From contig JAOYTL010000007.1 in NCBI GenBank assembly GCA_025846845.1, positions 310,001 to 374,000 of the forward strand: 64,000 bases of DNA, in the 5' to 3' direction. Shown here piece by piece: positions 24,363-33,102 of this stretch. How positions within the stretch are numbered: the stretch's first letter is position 1; each line of letters starts with the position of its first letter. The stretch is from Alloboseaceae bacterium BT-24-1 (GTDB lineage Bacteria; Pseudomonadota; Alphaproteobacteria; Rhizobiales; Beijerinckiaceae). Under the pieces are notes generated by a model. The model did not search any database and was not told the DNA's origin. It worked only from the letters and a program-made list of their open reading frames with translations. The position numbers were made by a program, and so were the translations under genes.

Positions 24363-25337
24363 TCAGTTGGTTGCGGCAAAGCGCTTGTCGATCAGCGCGT
24401 CGACCGTCGCCTTGACGTCGGCATTGGCCGGCAGGACGCCGGCCTGCTGCAGGGCGAGGCCCGCGGCGAGGATCGTCTGCGCCTGATCCGGGCCGATCGT
24501 GCTGTGGGTCAGCTCGGTCCGGGTCAGTTGGCGCTCGATCACCGCGTCGGAGAGCTTGGTCGCCTCGACCAGCGCCTTGCGGACCTCGGCCGGGTTGGCG
24601 AGCGCAATGGCGCGCGCCTCCTCATAGGCTTTCAGCACCTTGCAGACGAGTTCCGGATTCTTCTCGGCGAACTCCTCGCGGACATTGAGGACGCCCCAGG
24701 TGTTGTCGGCGGCCTTGCGATGGAAGAGCTTGGCGCCGGCCTCAACCTCGGCAGCGGCCATCATTGGGTCGAGCCCGGCCCAGGCCTCGACATCGCCGCG
24801 CTCCAGAGCAAGACGGCCATCGGCGTGCTGCAGCAGCACGAGCTTGACGTCCTTTTCGGTCAACCCCGCCTCGGCGAGCGAGCGGACGAGGAAGATGTGC
24901 GGATCGGTGCCGCGGGTGACGGCGACGCGCTTACCCTTGAGGTCGGCGACCTTGGTGATGTCGGTCTTGGCGCCGGTGACCAGCGCCGTCCATTCCGGAC
25001 GCGAATAGACATAGATCGACTTGATCGGGTTGCCGTTGATCTTGGCGATCAGCGCGGCGGCGCCGGCGGTCGAGCCGAAATCGAGCGAGCCGGCATTGAG
25101 GAATTCCAGCGCCTTGTTCGAGCCGGCCGAGAGCACCCAGCGCACCTTGATGCCATCGGCCTCCAGCGCCTTTTCGAGGATGCCACGGTCCTTCAGCACC
25201 AGGCTGACGGGGTTATAGGTGGCGTAGTCGACGCGAATCTCCTTCGGCGCCTGCGCCTCAGCGCCGCTCCAGGCAAGCGAGGTTGCGGCGAGGCCGGCGA
25301 GCACGGCGCGGCGGGTCAAAGCTGAGATGATCGGCAT
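24363..25337 (-). CDS. ABC transporter substrate-binding protein, aliphatic sulfonate type (SsuA-like)
   Basis: A 324-residue periplasmic binding protein. The signal peptide has a twin-arginine-like start (MPIISALTRRAVLAGLAATSLA...AQA). The mature part follows the SsuA pattern: EIRVDYATYNPVSLVLKDRGILEKAL, NAGSLDFGSTAGAAALIAKINGNPIKSIYVYSRPEWTAL, GKRVAVTRGTDPHIFLVRSL, and LERGDVEAWAGLDPMM. The ligand is probably a sulfonate or other organosulfur compound: the family and the SAM-II leader both point to sulfur, but it is not proven. AAGGGG precedes the ATG. Confidence 0.87.
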   Translation of the reverse strand: MPIISALTRRAVLAGLAATSLAWSGAEAQAPKEIRVDYATYNPVSLVLKDRGILEKALEADGIKVRWVLSAGSNKALEFLNAGSLDFGSTAGAAALIAKINGNPIKSIYVYSRPEWTALVTGAKTDITKVADLKGKRVAVTRGTDPHIFLVRSLAEAGLTEKDVKLVLLQHADGRLALERGDVEAWAGLDPMMAAAEVEAGAKLFHRKAADNTWGVLNVREEFAEKNPELVCKVLKAYEEARAIALANPAEVRKALVEATKLSDAVIERQLTRTELTHSTIGPDQAQTILAAGLALQQAGVLPANADVKATVDALIDKRFAATN

Positions 25338-25370
25338 GGCGTCCCCTTCGAAGACTTTGCGCGAAAGGGT

Positions 25371-25386
25371 GGAGGCTATTGCCTCC
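25371..25386 (-). other. Small hairpin between riboswitch 2 and the binding-protein start
   Basis: GGAGGC-4 nt-GCCTCC forms a perfect 6-bp stem right after the riboswitch. Only CCC and three T's follow on the minus strand, so it is not a convincing terminator; it could instead help shape the leader. Nothing equivalent lies behind copy 1. Confidence 0.35.
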
Positions 25387-25390
25387 GGCG

Positions 25391-25448
25391 CCCCCGCTTT
25401 AGCTGCACTTGTTTCGCGCCCGCAAGCTGCTGGCTCAAATCGGCGCGT
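25391..25448 (-). promoter_or_regulatory. SAM-II (SAM-alpha) riboswitch, copy 2
   Basis: The same ordered blocks as copy 1 occur on the minus strand: CGCGC, CGATTTGAG, AGCTTGCGG, GCGCG, AAACAAGTGCAG, GCTAAAGCGGGGG. It differs from copy 1 at only a few positions, mainly in the loop after GATTTGAGCC. It ends about 54 nt before the start of the binding-protein gene and heads the importer operon. Confidence 0.9.
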
Positions 25449-25454
25449 GTCCGA

Positions 25455-25485
25455 TTTTTAGGTGCGCACGTTCTGTTTGTCAAAC
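25455..25485 (-). promoter_or_regulatory. Promoter of the importer operon
   Basis: TTGACA (25483-25478, minus), 17 bp, then TAAAAA (25460-25455), which puts the transcript start at about the first base of the riboswitch. The -35 overlaps an 11-bp palindrome GTTTG-T-CAAAC (25475-25485). Confidence 0.6.
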
Positions 25486-25562
25486 AAGACGTCCATCGAT
25501 GTGAGATTGATATTTCCACATCTGTATTGTGTTGAATTGGAACTCCGCGCCGCGCCGCAATC

Positions 25563-28427
25563 GTGCTAGGAATCGCTGGCCGCCGCTTCTGCCGAAAGCC
25601 CGAAGAGCCTCGTTCAGTGCCGCCCTCCCCCGACAAGCCAGCCCCCCGCCTCGCCGAATTCATCGACAATCCCACGGCTGCGGTCGGCAAGCTGGCGCGG
25701 CCGTTCGACAAGGGGGACCGTGACGGCCTGCGAAGCGCCCTGGTCAGTGCCCTGCGCGACAATCTCGACGAAGGGCGCCAGTCGGCACGGGAGATCCTGG
25801 CCCGCACCCGCAACGGCCTGTCCTGCGCCAAGCGGCTCTCCGGAGTGATGGACAGCGTCGTCGCCAGCCTGCATGCGGCAGCGACGCAGCATTTCTATCC
25901 GGTCGAGAACCCGTCCGCCGGCGAGCGCATCGCCGTTGTCGCCGTCGGCGGTTATGGCCGCGGCACGCTGGCACCGGGCTCGGATGTCGACCTGCTCTTC
26001 CTCTTCCCCGACAAGCAGACCGCCTGGGGCGAGAGCGTGGTCGAGGCCATGCTCTACCCGCTCTGGGACCTGAAGCTGAAGGTCGGCCATTCCGTGCGCT
26101 CGGTCGACGACTGCATCCGCGAAGGCCGGGCCGACATGACGATCCGCACCGCGCTCTTGGAAGCGCGGCTGATCTGCGGCGATGCGGCGCTCTTCGCCGA
26201 TCTCGTCAAGCGTTACGGCGCCGAGATCGCCGAGGGCACGGCGGCTGCCTTCACCGAGGCCAAGCTCGCCGAGCGCGAGACCCGTGTCGCCCGTGCCGGC
26301 TCGTCGCGCTATCTGGTCGAGCCCAACGTCAAGGACGGCAAGGGCGGCCTGCGCGACCTCAACACGCTGTTCTGGATCGCCAAGTATTCCTACCGCGTCG
26401 ACGATTCCGCCGAGCTGGTCGAGGCCGGGCTGTTCGACGCGCGCGAGTTCGCAATGTTCCAGCGCTCCGAGGAATTCCTCTGGCGGGTGCGCTGCTGGAT
26501 GCATTTCATCACCGGCCGGGCCGAGGAGCGGCTTTCCTTCGACCTGCAGCGTCAGGTCGCCGCTGCCATCGGCTATGCCGGCCGCAGCGGCCAGGCCCCG
26601 GTCGAGCGCTTCATGAAGGCCTATTTCCTCGTCGCCAAGGATGTCGGCGACCTGACCGCGATCGTCTGCGCCGCGCTGGAGGCGCGCCAGCAGAAGCCGC
26701 GCGCCAGCCTGACCAGCCTGATCGGCACCTTTACCAAGCGCCGGCGCGTGCGGGCGCTCGGCCATCCCGACTTCACTTTGCGGGGCCAGCGGCTCGCCGT
26801 CATCGACGACGAGGCCTTCAAGCGCGACCCGGTCAATCTGCTGCGGCTCTACGAGATCGCCAGCCGCGACGACCTCGCCATCCATCCCGATACCAGCCGC
26901 CTGGTGACCCAGTCGCTGCGGCTGGTCACGCCGCAGTTGCGGCAGGACCGCGAGGCCAACCGCATCTTCCTGGAGATCCTGACGGCGCGGCGCTCGCCGG
27001 AGGCTGTGCTCAGGCGGATGAACGAGTCCGGCCTGCTCGGCCGCTTCATCCCGGACTTCGGCCGCATCGTCGCGATGATGCAGTTCAACATGTACCATCA
27101 CTACACGGTCGATGAGCACCTGCTCCGTTCGATCGGCATCCTCGCTGAGATCGACGGCGGCAAGCTCGAAGCCGAGCACCCCCTCGCGAATTCGATCTTT
27201 GCGACGATCACCAATCGGCGCGCGCTCTATGTCGCGCTCTTCCTGCACGATATCGCCAAGGGCCGGCCGGAAGACCACTCGGTCGCCGGCGCCCGCATCG
27301 CCCGCAAGCTCTGCCCAAGGCTCGGCCTCACCGACGCCCAGACCGAGACGGTGGTCTGGCTGATCGAGAACCATCTGGTGATGTCGACGATCGCCCAGAG
27401 CCGCGATCTCGGTGACCCGAAGACGATCGAGAGCTTCGCGGGAATCGTGCAGACGCTGGAGCGGCTGAAGCTGCTGCTGGTCTTGACCGTCGCCGACATC
27501 AAGGCGGTCGGACCCGGCGTCTGGAACGGCTGGAAGGGCCAGCTCTTGCGCACGCTCTATTACGAGACCGAGGTCGTGCTCGCCGGCGGCCATTCCGGCA
27601 TCGAGCGCAAGGCCAGGGTCGAGCGCAAGCAGGAGGCGCTGGAGCTACGCCTCGCCGATTGGACAGCGGAGGAGCGGGACGCCTATCTCGCCCGGCACTA
27701 CCCGGCCTACTGGCTCAAGGTCGAACCCGAGCGGCAGGAGCAACATGCCCGCTTCCTGCGCGAAGCCGAGATCGCCGGCCGCACCACCGCGACAAAGGTC
27801 GAGACCGACCAGTTCCGCGGCGTGACCGAGCTCACCGTGCTGGCGCCCGATCATCCGCGCCTGCTCGCCATCGTCACCGGCGCCTGTGCGGCGGCCGGCG
27901 GCAACATCGTCGACGCGCAGATCTTCACCACCACCGACGGGCTCGTGCTCGACACCATCTTCGTCTCGCGCGCCTTCGAGCGCGACGATGACGAACTCCG
28001 CCGCGCCGAGCGCATCGCGGCCGCGATCGAGCGCGCGCTCAAGGGCGAGATCAAGATCGCAGACCTCGTCGCCCAGCGCCGCGCCCCGCCACCGCGCGGC
28101 GGGACCTTCCAGGTCGCGCCCGAGGTGATCATCGATAATGTCCTGTCGTCGCGCTACACGGTGCTGGAGGTATCCGGCCTCGACCGGCCCGGCCTGCTCT
28201 ACGACCTCACCACCGCAATCGGGAAGCTCAACCTCAACATCGCCTCGGCCCATATCGCAACCTTCGGCGAGAAGGCGGTCGACGTCTTCTACGTCACCGA
28301 CCTCACGGGAGCGAAGATCACTTCGACCGGCCGGCAGCTGCTGATCCGCCAGGCGCTGCTCGCCGTGTTCAGCCTGGAGCTCGACAAGCCGGCGCCCGGC
28401 AAGGCGAAGGCCATGGCCCGCGCTTGA
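25563..28427 (+). CDS. glnD: Bifunctional uridylyltransferase/uridylyl-removing enzyme
   Basis: A 954-residue GlnD, the glutamine sensor that adds UMP to PII proteins when nitrogen is short and removes it when glutamine is high. The nucleotidyltransferase domain has GGYGRGTLAPGSDVDLLF (residues 129-146); the HD domain has H562-D563 in FLHDIAKGRPEDH; two ACT domains follow at about 756-835 and 866-945. A GTG start is used; another in-frame GTG at 25617 is possible. With rpoN and ptsN in the same window it forms part of the nitrogen-control machinery. Confidence 0.96.
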   Translation: MLGIAGRRFCRKPEEPRSVPPSPDKPAPRLAEFIDNPTAAVGKLARPFDKGDRDGLRSALVSALRDNLDEGRQSAREILARTRNGLSCAKRLSGVMDSVVASLHAAATQHFYPVENPSAGERIAVVAVGGYGRGTLAPGSDVDLLFLFPDKQTAWGESVVEAMLYPLWDLKLKVGHSVRSVDDCIREGRADMTIRTALLEARLICGDAALFADLVKRYGAEIAEGTAAAFTEAKLAERETRVARAGSSRYLVEPNVKDGKGGLRDLNTLFWIAKYSYRVDDSAELVEAGLFDAREFAMFQRSEEFLWRVRCWMHFITGRAEERLSFDLQRQVAAAIGYAGRSGQAPVERFMKAYFLVAKDVGDLTAIVCAALEARQQKPRASLTSLIGTFTKRRRVRALGHPDFTLRGQRLAVIDDEAFKRDPVNLLRLYEIASRDDLAIHPDTSRLVTQSLRLVTPQLRQDREANRIFLEILTARRSPEAVLRRMNESGLLGRFIPDFGRIVAMMQFNMYHHYTVDEHLLRSIGILAEIDGGKLEAEHPLANSIFATITNRRALYVALFLHDIAKGRPEDHSVAGARIARKLCPRLGLTDAQTETVVWLIENHLVMSTIAQSRDLGDPKTIESFAGIVQTLERLKLLLVLTVADIKAVGPGVWNGWKGQLLRTLYYETEVVLAGGHSGIERKARVERKQEALELRLADWTAEERDAYLARHYPAYWLKVEPERQEQHARFLREAEIAGRTTATKVETDQFRGVTELTVLAPDHPRLLAIVTGACAAAGGNIVDAQIFTTTDGLVLDTIFVSRAFERDDDELRRAERIAAAIERALKGEIKIADLVAQRRAPPPRGGTFQVAPEVIIDNVLSSRYTVLEVSGLDRPGLLYDLTTAIGKLNLNIASAHIATFGEKAVDVFYVTDLTGAKITSTGRQLLIRQALLAVFSLELDKPAPGKAKAMARA

Positions 28428-28495
28428 TTTCGCCCCGCCGAAGCCCGATATCGGCGACGAAGCCGGTGTGCCCCGAGGTTACGCCGCAATGATCC

Positions 28496-29146
28496 ATGAC
28501 GATCAACGATTGGGATGATGGAATGACGCAGAACCCTGCGAAGGACGATCCGAAGCCGGAAACCGAGAGCCAGGACGTGGCACAGACCGAGGCGGTCGAG
28601 ACGCAGACGCCCGATCCGCTCGCCACGGCCGAGGCCGAGCGCGACGACTTCAAGGACAAGCTGCTGCGCACCCTCGCCGAGATGGAGAACCTGCGCCGGC
28701 GCACCGAGCGCGAAATCGCCGACGCCAAGGCCTATGCGGTGACCAGCTTCGCCCGCGACCTGCTCGGCTCGGCCGACAATCTGCGCCGCGCGCTCGAAAG
28801 CCTGCCGGAGGGGGCCCGCGCCACCGCCGATACTGCGCTGAACGCCTTGGTCGAAGGCGTCGAACTGACCGAGCGCGAGCTGCTCAAGACGCTCGAGCGC
28901 CACGGCGTGCGCAAGATCGATCCGCAGGGCGAGAAGTTCGACCCGAACCTGCACCAGGCCATGTTCGAGGCGCCCGATGCCGCGATCGCCAAGGGTCTCG
29001 TCTCGAAGGTGGTGCAGACCGGCTACAAGATCGGCGAGCGTGTGCTGCGCCCGGCGCTGGTCGGCGTCTCGGCCGGTGCGCCGAAGCCCGCCGCCAACGG
29101 CTCGGACAGCCCGGCCGCGGATGCCGGCGACAAGCCGGCGCACTGA
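28496..29146 (+). CDS. grpE: Nucleotide exchange factor GrpE
   Basis: A 216-residue co-chaperone that releases ADP from DnaK. An acidic, disordered N-terminus (about 50 residues) leads to the long coiled coil (ERDDFKDKLLRTLAEMENLRRRTERE) and the beta-wing domain ending in VSKVVQTGYKIGERVLRPALVGV, the GrpE signature. An Ala/Pro tail follows. An ATG at 28523 (MTQNPAKD) is an equally possible start. It lies downstream of glnD and 3 bp before the channel gene. Confidence 0.94.
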   Translation: MTINDWDDGMTQNPAKDDPKPETESQDVAQTEAVETQTPDPLATAEAERDDFKDKLLRTLAEMENLRRRTEREIADAKAYAVTSFARDLLGSADNLRRALESLPEGARATADTALNALVEGVELTERELLKTLERHGVRKIDPQGEKFDPNLHQAMFEAPDAAIAKGLVSKVVQTGYKIGERVLRPALVGVSAGAPKPAANGSDSPAADAGDKPAH

Positions 29147-29149
29147 CAG

Positions 29150-29782
29150 GTGCTCGAAGCTGCGGGCGTCGTCGTTTTCGCCCTGACCGGGGCACTCGTC
29201 GCCGCCCGCAAGCGGATGGACCCATTCGGCTTCATCCTGCTCGCCACCGTCACCGGCGTCGGTGGCGGCACCTTGCGCGACCTCCTGCTCGACCGGCGCG
29301 TCTTCTGGATCGAGGCGCCGGCCGACGTGATGTTGTGCACCGCCGCCGCCCTGACGGCCTGGGCCATCGCTTATTGCAAGCCGGGAATGCTCGACGGCTG
29401 GGGCGCCAAGCGCCTGCTGATCTGGGCCGACGCTGCGGGGCTTGCGCTCTTCGCCGTGGTCGGGGCGCAGAAAGGCTTGGCGGCAGGTGTCCCGATCCCG
29501 TCGGCGATCGCCTTCGGCGCCATGACCGGTACTTTCGGCGGGATCATTCGCGACATTCTGGCCGGCGACCGGCCGATGGTGCTGTGGAGTCGCGATTTCT
29601 ACGTCACCGCCGCCGCGGCCGGCGCCGGCGCGACAGTCGCACTCGCGCAGCTGGGTCTCGATCCGAATCTGGTCATGCTCGGCGGAGTCGCCATTGGATT
29701 CGGCTTGCGCGCCGGCTCGATCCTGTTCGGCTGGTCGTTCCCGAAGCTGCCGGGCGACGGCACACCGCCTCCGTCAGGCTGA
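29150..29782 (+). CDS. Trimeric intracellular cation (TRIC) channel family protein
   Basis: A 210-residue membrane protein with two repeats of the UPF0126/TRIC unit. The first repeat (about 1-85) has ALTGALVAARKRMDPFGF, then TGVGGGTLRDLLL; the second (about 90-175) has VVGAQKGLAAGVP, then GTFGGIIRDILAGDRP. Seven helices are predicted. Bacterial members form trimeric potassium or other cation channels. It begins with GTG 3 bp after grpE, so it is likely co-translated. Its 3' end overlaps alkB (convergent) by 9 bp. Confidence 0.85.
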   Translation: MLEAAGVVVFALTGALVAARKRMDPFGFILLATVTGVGGGTLRDLLLDRRVFWIEAPADVMLCTAAALTAWAIAYCKPGMLDGWGAKRLLIWADAAGLALFAVVGAQKGLAAGVPIPSAIAFGAMTGTFGGIIRDILAGDRPMVLWSRDFYVTAAAAGAGATVALAQLGLDPNLVMLGGVAIGFGLRAGSILFGWSFPKLPGDGTPPPSG

Positions 29783-30397
29783 CGGCTTCGTCACCCGCCG
29801 CAAGGTCAAGTTGATCCGCCCGGCCTGCGGCAACAGGCTCGACGATCCCGCGAGGATGCGGTCGATGCCGTGAAAAGCGAGCCGGGCCTCGCCGCCGAAG
29901 GCGAGCGCGTCGCCCGAAGCCAGCTTCAGCGAGACCGTCTTGCCGCCGCGGCTGGTGCCACCGATGCGGAAGATCGCGGTGTCGCCGAGCGAGAGCGAGA
30001 GCACCGGCGCATCGAAATCCTGCTCGTCGCGGTCCTGATGCAGGCCCATCTTCGCGCTCGGCTCGTAGAAATTGACCAGGCAGGCCTCAGGTGGATGCGG
30101 ATAGCCCGCGAGTTCCCGCCAGGCCCGCAGCAACCGGGCCGGAATCGGTGGCCAGGGTGAACCGGCCTCAGGGTGCAGCGGCTGGTAACGATAGCCGCGC
30201 TCATCCGAGACCCAGCCGAGCGCGCCGCAGTTCGTCATTTTGACCGAGAATGGTTTTCCGGTCTTCGGCATGCGCGGCGTGTAGAAGGGCGCCTGCCGCG
30301 CCGCCTCGCGCAAATCGGCAACCAGCGCAACCTGCTCGGCTGGATCGAGATAACCCGGCCAATGCGTCACGCCCGGCGCGACGGGGAGCGCAGTCAT
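29774..30397 (-). CDS. alkB: Alpha-ketoglutarate-dependent dioxygenase AlkB
   Basis: A 207-residue Fe(II)/2-oxoglutarate dioxygenase that repairs alkylated bases by oxidative demethylation. The iron ligands are H120 and D122 (LHQDRDE) and H176 (FHGIDR); R194 and R200 (GRINLTLRRV) bind 2-oxoglutarate and substrate. The substrate-binding N-terminal part has FYTPRMPKTGKPFSVKMTN. Length matches E. coli AlkB. It is 8 bp from dapB. Confidence 0.93.
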   Translation of the reverse strand: MTALPVAPGVTHWPGYLDPAEQVALVADLREAARQAPFYTPRMPKTGKPFSVKMTNCGALGWVSDERGYRYQPLHPEAGSPWPPIPARLLRAWRELAGYPHPPEACLVNFYEPSAKMGLHQDRDEQDFDAPVLSLSLGDTAIFRIGGTSRGGKTVSLKLASGDALAFGGEARLAFHGIDRILAGSSSLLPQAGRINLTLRRVTKPSA

Positions 30398-30405
30398 TCG
30401 GGCAC

Positions 30406-31221
30406 TCAGAGGTTATCGAGGCCGAGCACGTCGGCCATCGAATAAAGCCCTGGCTTGCGGCCGCGGCCCCAGAGCGCCGCCTTGACCGCGCCTTGCGCGA
30501 ACAGGCTGCGATCCTCGGCGACATGGGCGAGTTCGAGCCGCTCGCCGGCACCGGCGAAGATCACCTTGTGGTCGCCGACGACGGTGCCGCCGCGCAAAGC
30601 GGCAAAGCCGATCGAGCCCGGCAGACGCGCCCCGACCTGACCATCGCGCACCGCGACACGAGACTCCGCCAGATCGACGTCACGGCCTTGGGCCGCTGCC
30701 TCACCGAGCAGCACGGCGGTGCCCGAAGGCGCGTCGACCTTCAAGCGGTGATGCATCTCGACGATCTCGATGTCCCAGTCGGTGCCGAGCGTCGCCGCGA
30801 CCTTGCGCACCAGCGCCGCCAGCAGGTTGACGCCGAGGCTCATATTGCCGGAGCGGATGATCGCGGCATGGCGTGCCGCCGCCTCCAGCTTTGCCAGATG
30901 CTGCGGCTCCATGCCGGTCGTGCCGGCGACATGGACAATGCGAGCCTGGGCAGCGAGGCCGGCAAAGGCGACGGTGGCATCGGGGGTGGTGAAGTCGAGC
31001 ACGCCCTCGGCCTCGACGAAGGCGGCCAGCGCGTCGTCACTGACCAGCACCCCGCTGGCGGGCAGGCCGGCGAGCACGGCGGCATCCTGGCCGAGCGCAG
31101 GCGAACCCGGGCGCTCGATCGCGGCGGAAAGCACGCAACCTTGCGTGTCATGGATCGCTTTGACCAGCGAGCGGCCCATCCGGCCGGCGGCGCCGACGAC
31201 GACGAGACGCATGTCGCTCAT
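30406..31221 (-). CDS. dapB: 4-hydroxy-tetrahydrodipicolinate reductase
   Basis: A 271-residue NAD(P)H-dependent reductase of the lysine/diaminopimelate pathway. The nucleotide-binding loop is VVVGAAGRMGRSL at the N-terminus; the catalytic EMHHRLKVDAPSGTA (His-His and Lys) is central. The start MSDMRLVVVG is chosen because the extension to 31272 is not family-like. Confidence 0.95.
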   Translation of the reverse strand: MSDMRLVVVGAAGRMGRSLVKAIHDTQGCVLSAAIERPGSPALGQDAAVLAGLPASGVLVSDDALAAFVEAEGVLDFTTPDATVAFAGLAAQARIVHVAGTTGMEPQHLAKLEAAARHAAIIRSGNMSLGVNLLAALVRKVAATLGTDWDIEIVEMHHRLKVDAPSGTAVLLGEAAAQGRDVDLAESRVAVRDGQVGARLPGSIGFAALRGGTVVGDHKVIFAGAGERLELAHVAEDRSLFAQGAVKAALWGRGRKPGLYSMADVLGLDNL

Positions 31222-31304
31222 GGGGATCGCTCCAGTCAGTATCCAGGCCGACCCGCGAGCCGGACGAAGCAAGCCTATAAGGCGCTTCGCCCGACCCCGA
31301 AACG

Positions 31305-31331
31305 AAAAACGGCCGGGCTGAGCCCGGCCGT
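31305..31331 (-). terminator. Rho-independent terminator after the Tim44-like gene
   Basis: On the minus strand a 9-bp GC stem, CGGCCGGGC and GCCCGGCCG (31330-31310) with a 3-nt loop, is followed by TTTTT. It lies 26 bp after the Tim44-like stop and separates that gene from dapB. Confidence 0.85.
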
Positions 31332-31356
31332 GCAGATTTCGGATGTGATAGCTGGT

Positions 31357-32325
31357 CTATTCGACCGGCTGGATTCCAGCGACCTTCCATTCGCCGCCGC
31401 GCGAGCGCACGAAGGTCCAGTGCTCGATCACCTCGCGTGGGATGGTGGCGTGACCCTCGACGACCTTGCCGCCATTGCGCTCGACCATGGCGGTGAGCAG
31501 GCTGAACCGCATCGCGACGGTAGCGTAGTCGTAGCCATCCTCGCGCCAGGACTCGGCAAGGTCGCCCTGCAGCAGCTTGACCTCGGCAGCGCGCTCGACC
31601 AGGCCCTTGCGGGCGTTCTCGGCGAACTCTTCCTCGAGCGCACCGGAAATCTCCGGCGTCGCGATCTGGCGCAGGCGCGCGACATTCTCATCGGAGATCG
31701 ACGTCTGCACCTCGGTGAGCAGGCGCTCGAAGGTGCCGTAGTCGGCACCGACCAGCTCGAACTCGACCGGCTTGGTCGCCGCCGCCGCGGCAGCACCACC
31801 GCCGAGACCGCCGGCCATGGCCGGAGCAGCCTGCGGCTGATAGGCCTCACGGCCGAGCGGGCCACCAGCGCTTGCGAGCTGCGGCTCGCTGCGACGACGG
31901 AAGAGACGCAGCGCCAGCCAGATCAGGCCGCCGATCAGCGCGACCTGGAAGAGCAGGCCGAGCATGCCGGCAAGGCCGCCGAAGCCGGCGCCCGAGAGCA
32001 GGCCGAACAGGCCGGCGCCGAGCAGGCCGCCAGCGACGCCCATCATCAGGCTGCGCGCCATGGATGGGCGAGCCGCCTGCGCGGCGGCACCCGCTGCGCC
32101 TGCAGCCGGGGCGGCGGCAGTCGTGCCGGGCGCCTGCGTCGGGCTACGCTGAAACGAGGAGCCGGGTGCGGTCGGCGTCGGCGCGACCTGCGACTGGCTG
32201 CGCGAGCCGCGGTTGCCCATGCTACGACCGCCCGGAGCGGCCTCGGCGATGATCGGCACCAGCAGAAGTGCGCCGGCGATGAGGGCGATTGCACGGCCAC
32301 GACGGGCGAGCGAAATCAGAGACAT
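31357..32325 (-). CDS. Tim44-like domain membrane protein
   Basis: A 322-residue protein: signal peptide or first helix (IALIAGALLLVPIIAEAA), a Ser/Thr/Pro/Ala-rich linker, a Gly-rich membrane segment (GVAGGLLGAGLFGLLSGAGFGG and then VALIGGLIWLALRLF), and a C-terminal Tim44/TimA-type domain (about 185-320: FERLLTEVQTSISDENVARL ... WTFVRSRGGEWKVAGIQPVE). Related alphaproteobacterial proteins are inner-membrane proteins related to the mitochondrial import motor anchor. The start at MSLISLARRG is chosen by the signal peptide. Confidence 0.85.
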   Translation of the reverse strand: MSLISLARRGRAIALIAGALLLVPIIAEAAPGGRSMGNRGSRSQSQVAPTPTAPGSSFQRSPTQAPGTTAAAPAAGAAGAAAQAARPSMARSLMMGVAGGLLGAGLFGLLSGAGFGGLAGMLGLLFQVALIGGLIWLALRLFRRRSEPQLASAGGPLGREAYQPQAAPAMAGGLGGGAAAAAATKPVEFELVGADYGTFERLLTEVQTSISDENVARLRQIATPEISGALEEEFAENARKGLVERAAEVKLLQGDLAESWREDGYDYATVAMRFSLLTAMVERNGGKVVEGHATIPREVIEHWTFVRSRGGEWKVAGIQPVE

Positions 32326-32506
32326 GGTTCCTCCCGGAGCCGGATTGGCTCTCTGAACCCGGAATATGGTCGGGTCGTACGACTTTCGCAAGGTGAGCTT
32401 GCGGAGATCCGTGCTGCTGAGCCGACTATCCCACCATTGGGGGTTCGCTGCTGCCATGCTATGGTTTCCGTCACGTTAGCCTTTAGGCGAACGACGGGAG
32501 CGAGCC

Positions 32507-32815
32507 ATGATCGGATCCCCTCGGAGGCTACCTTGCTCGGGCGCGGCGGCGCTGTCCTTTTGGGCGCTCTTTGCGACAATCGCGCTACTGTTCCAAACCC
32601 CTGCCCTTGCGCACGACCGCGCGACCGCGCTCGACAGGCCGCGCCTGGCACAGGCTCCGGAGCCCTACTGCTTCTGCTGGAGTGACGGCAAGAAGATCGC
32701 GGAAGGTAGTATGGCCTGCATCCGCACCACTAAGGGCCGCCGCCTCGCCACCTGCGGACGCGTCATCAACATGATGTCCTGGGAAGTGACCGAGAACCCC
32801 TGTCCAGAAAGCTGA
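32507..32815 (+). CDS. Small secreted cysteine-containing protein
   Basis: A 102-residue protein. The first 35 residues are a signal peptide (hydrophobic AAALSFWALFATIALLF, cleavage near ALA-HDR). The mature protein has five cysteines (PYCFCW, MACIR, ATCGR, NPCPES), likely disulfide-bonded in the periplasm. Short proteins of this form are found in related bacteria without known role. Divergent from the Tim44-like gene. Confidence 0.6.
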   Translation: MIGSPRRLPCSGAAALSFWALFATIALLFQTPALAHDRATALDRPRLAQAPEPYCFCWSDGKKIAEGSMACIRTTKGRRLATCGRVINMMSWEVTENPCPES

Positions 32816-32915
32816 GCGGACATCGTACCCAATTCAAAGGAAAAGCGCCGCAGGGCCTCTCCCGCGACGCTTCCCAATTGGCTTGTGGTCTTTGGACTTG
32901 AGACTGACTTCCCCG

Positions 32916-32999
32916 TCAGAACGCTCCGATCACGATCGCCAGAACCAGCGCAAATGCCGCACCCATGGCCAACCGGTCGAGACTTAGCGCGAGGTTCAT
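32916..32999 (-). CDS. 27-residue single-pass membrane protein
   Basis: A short frame, ATG at 32999-32997 to TGA at 32918-32916. The peptide begins MNLALSLDRLAMG and continues AAFALVLAIVIGAF, which is one hydrophobic helix. The ribosome-binding site AAAGGAGGG lies 6-7 bp before the ATG and is among the strongest in the window. A full CtrA-type box (33103-33117) lies about 105 bp upstream. It has no recognised family; expression is inferred from the leader. Confidence 0.6.
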   Translation of the reverse strand: MNLALSLDRLAMGAAFALVLAIVIGAF

Positions 33000-33102
33000 G
33001 TGAACCCTCCTTTGTCATTGACCTGACATGGAAGCTAGCAGAAACGGCGGCCGCTGCAAGTGCCTGCGACGCCGCAGCGAGCGCCACACCAGAGAAACGT
33101 TC

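Noticed and set aside
25371..25386. Hairpin after riboswitch 2 as an intrinsic terminator
   Set aside because: Stem of only 6 bp and no T tract; kept only as a weak structural feature.
25614..27593. 659-residue minus-strand open frame inside glnD
   Set aside because: Antisense to the GlnD catalytic and HD regions; no motifs of its own.
32665..33087. 140-residue minus-strand open frame
   Set aside because: Overlaps the secreted Cys protein gene antisense and has no ribosome-binding site; the 27-residue frame in the same place has a far better one.
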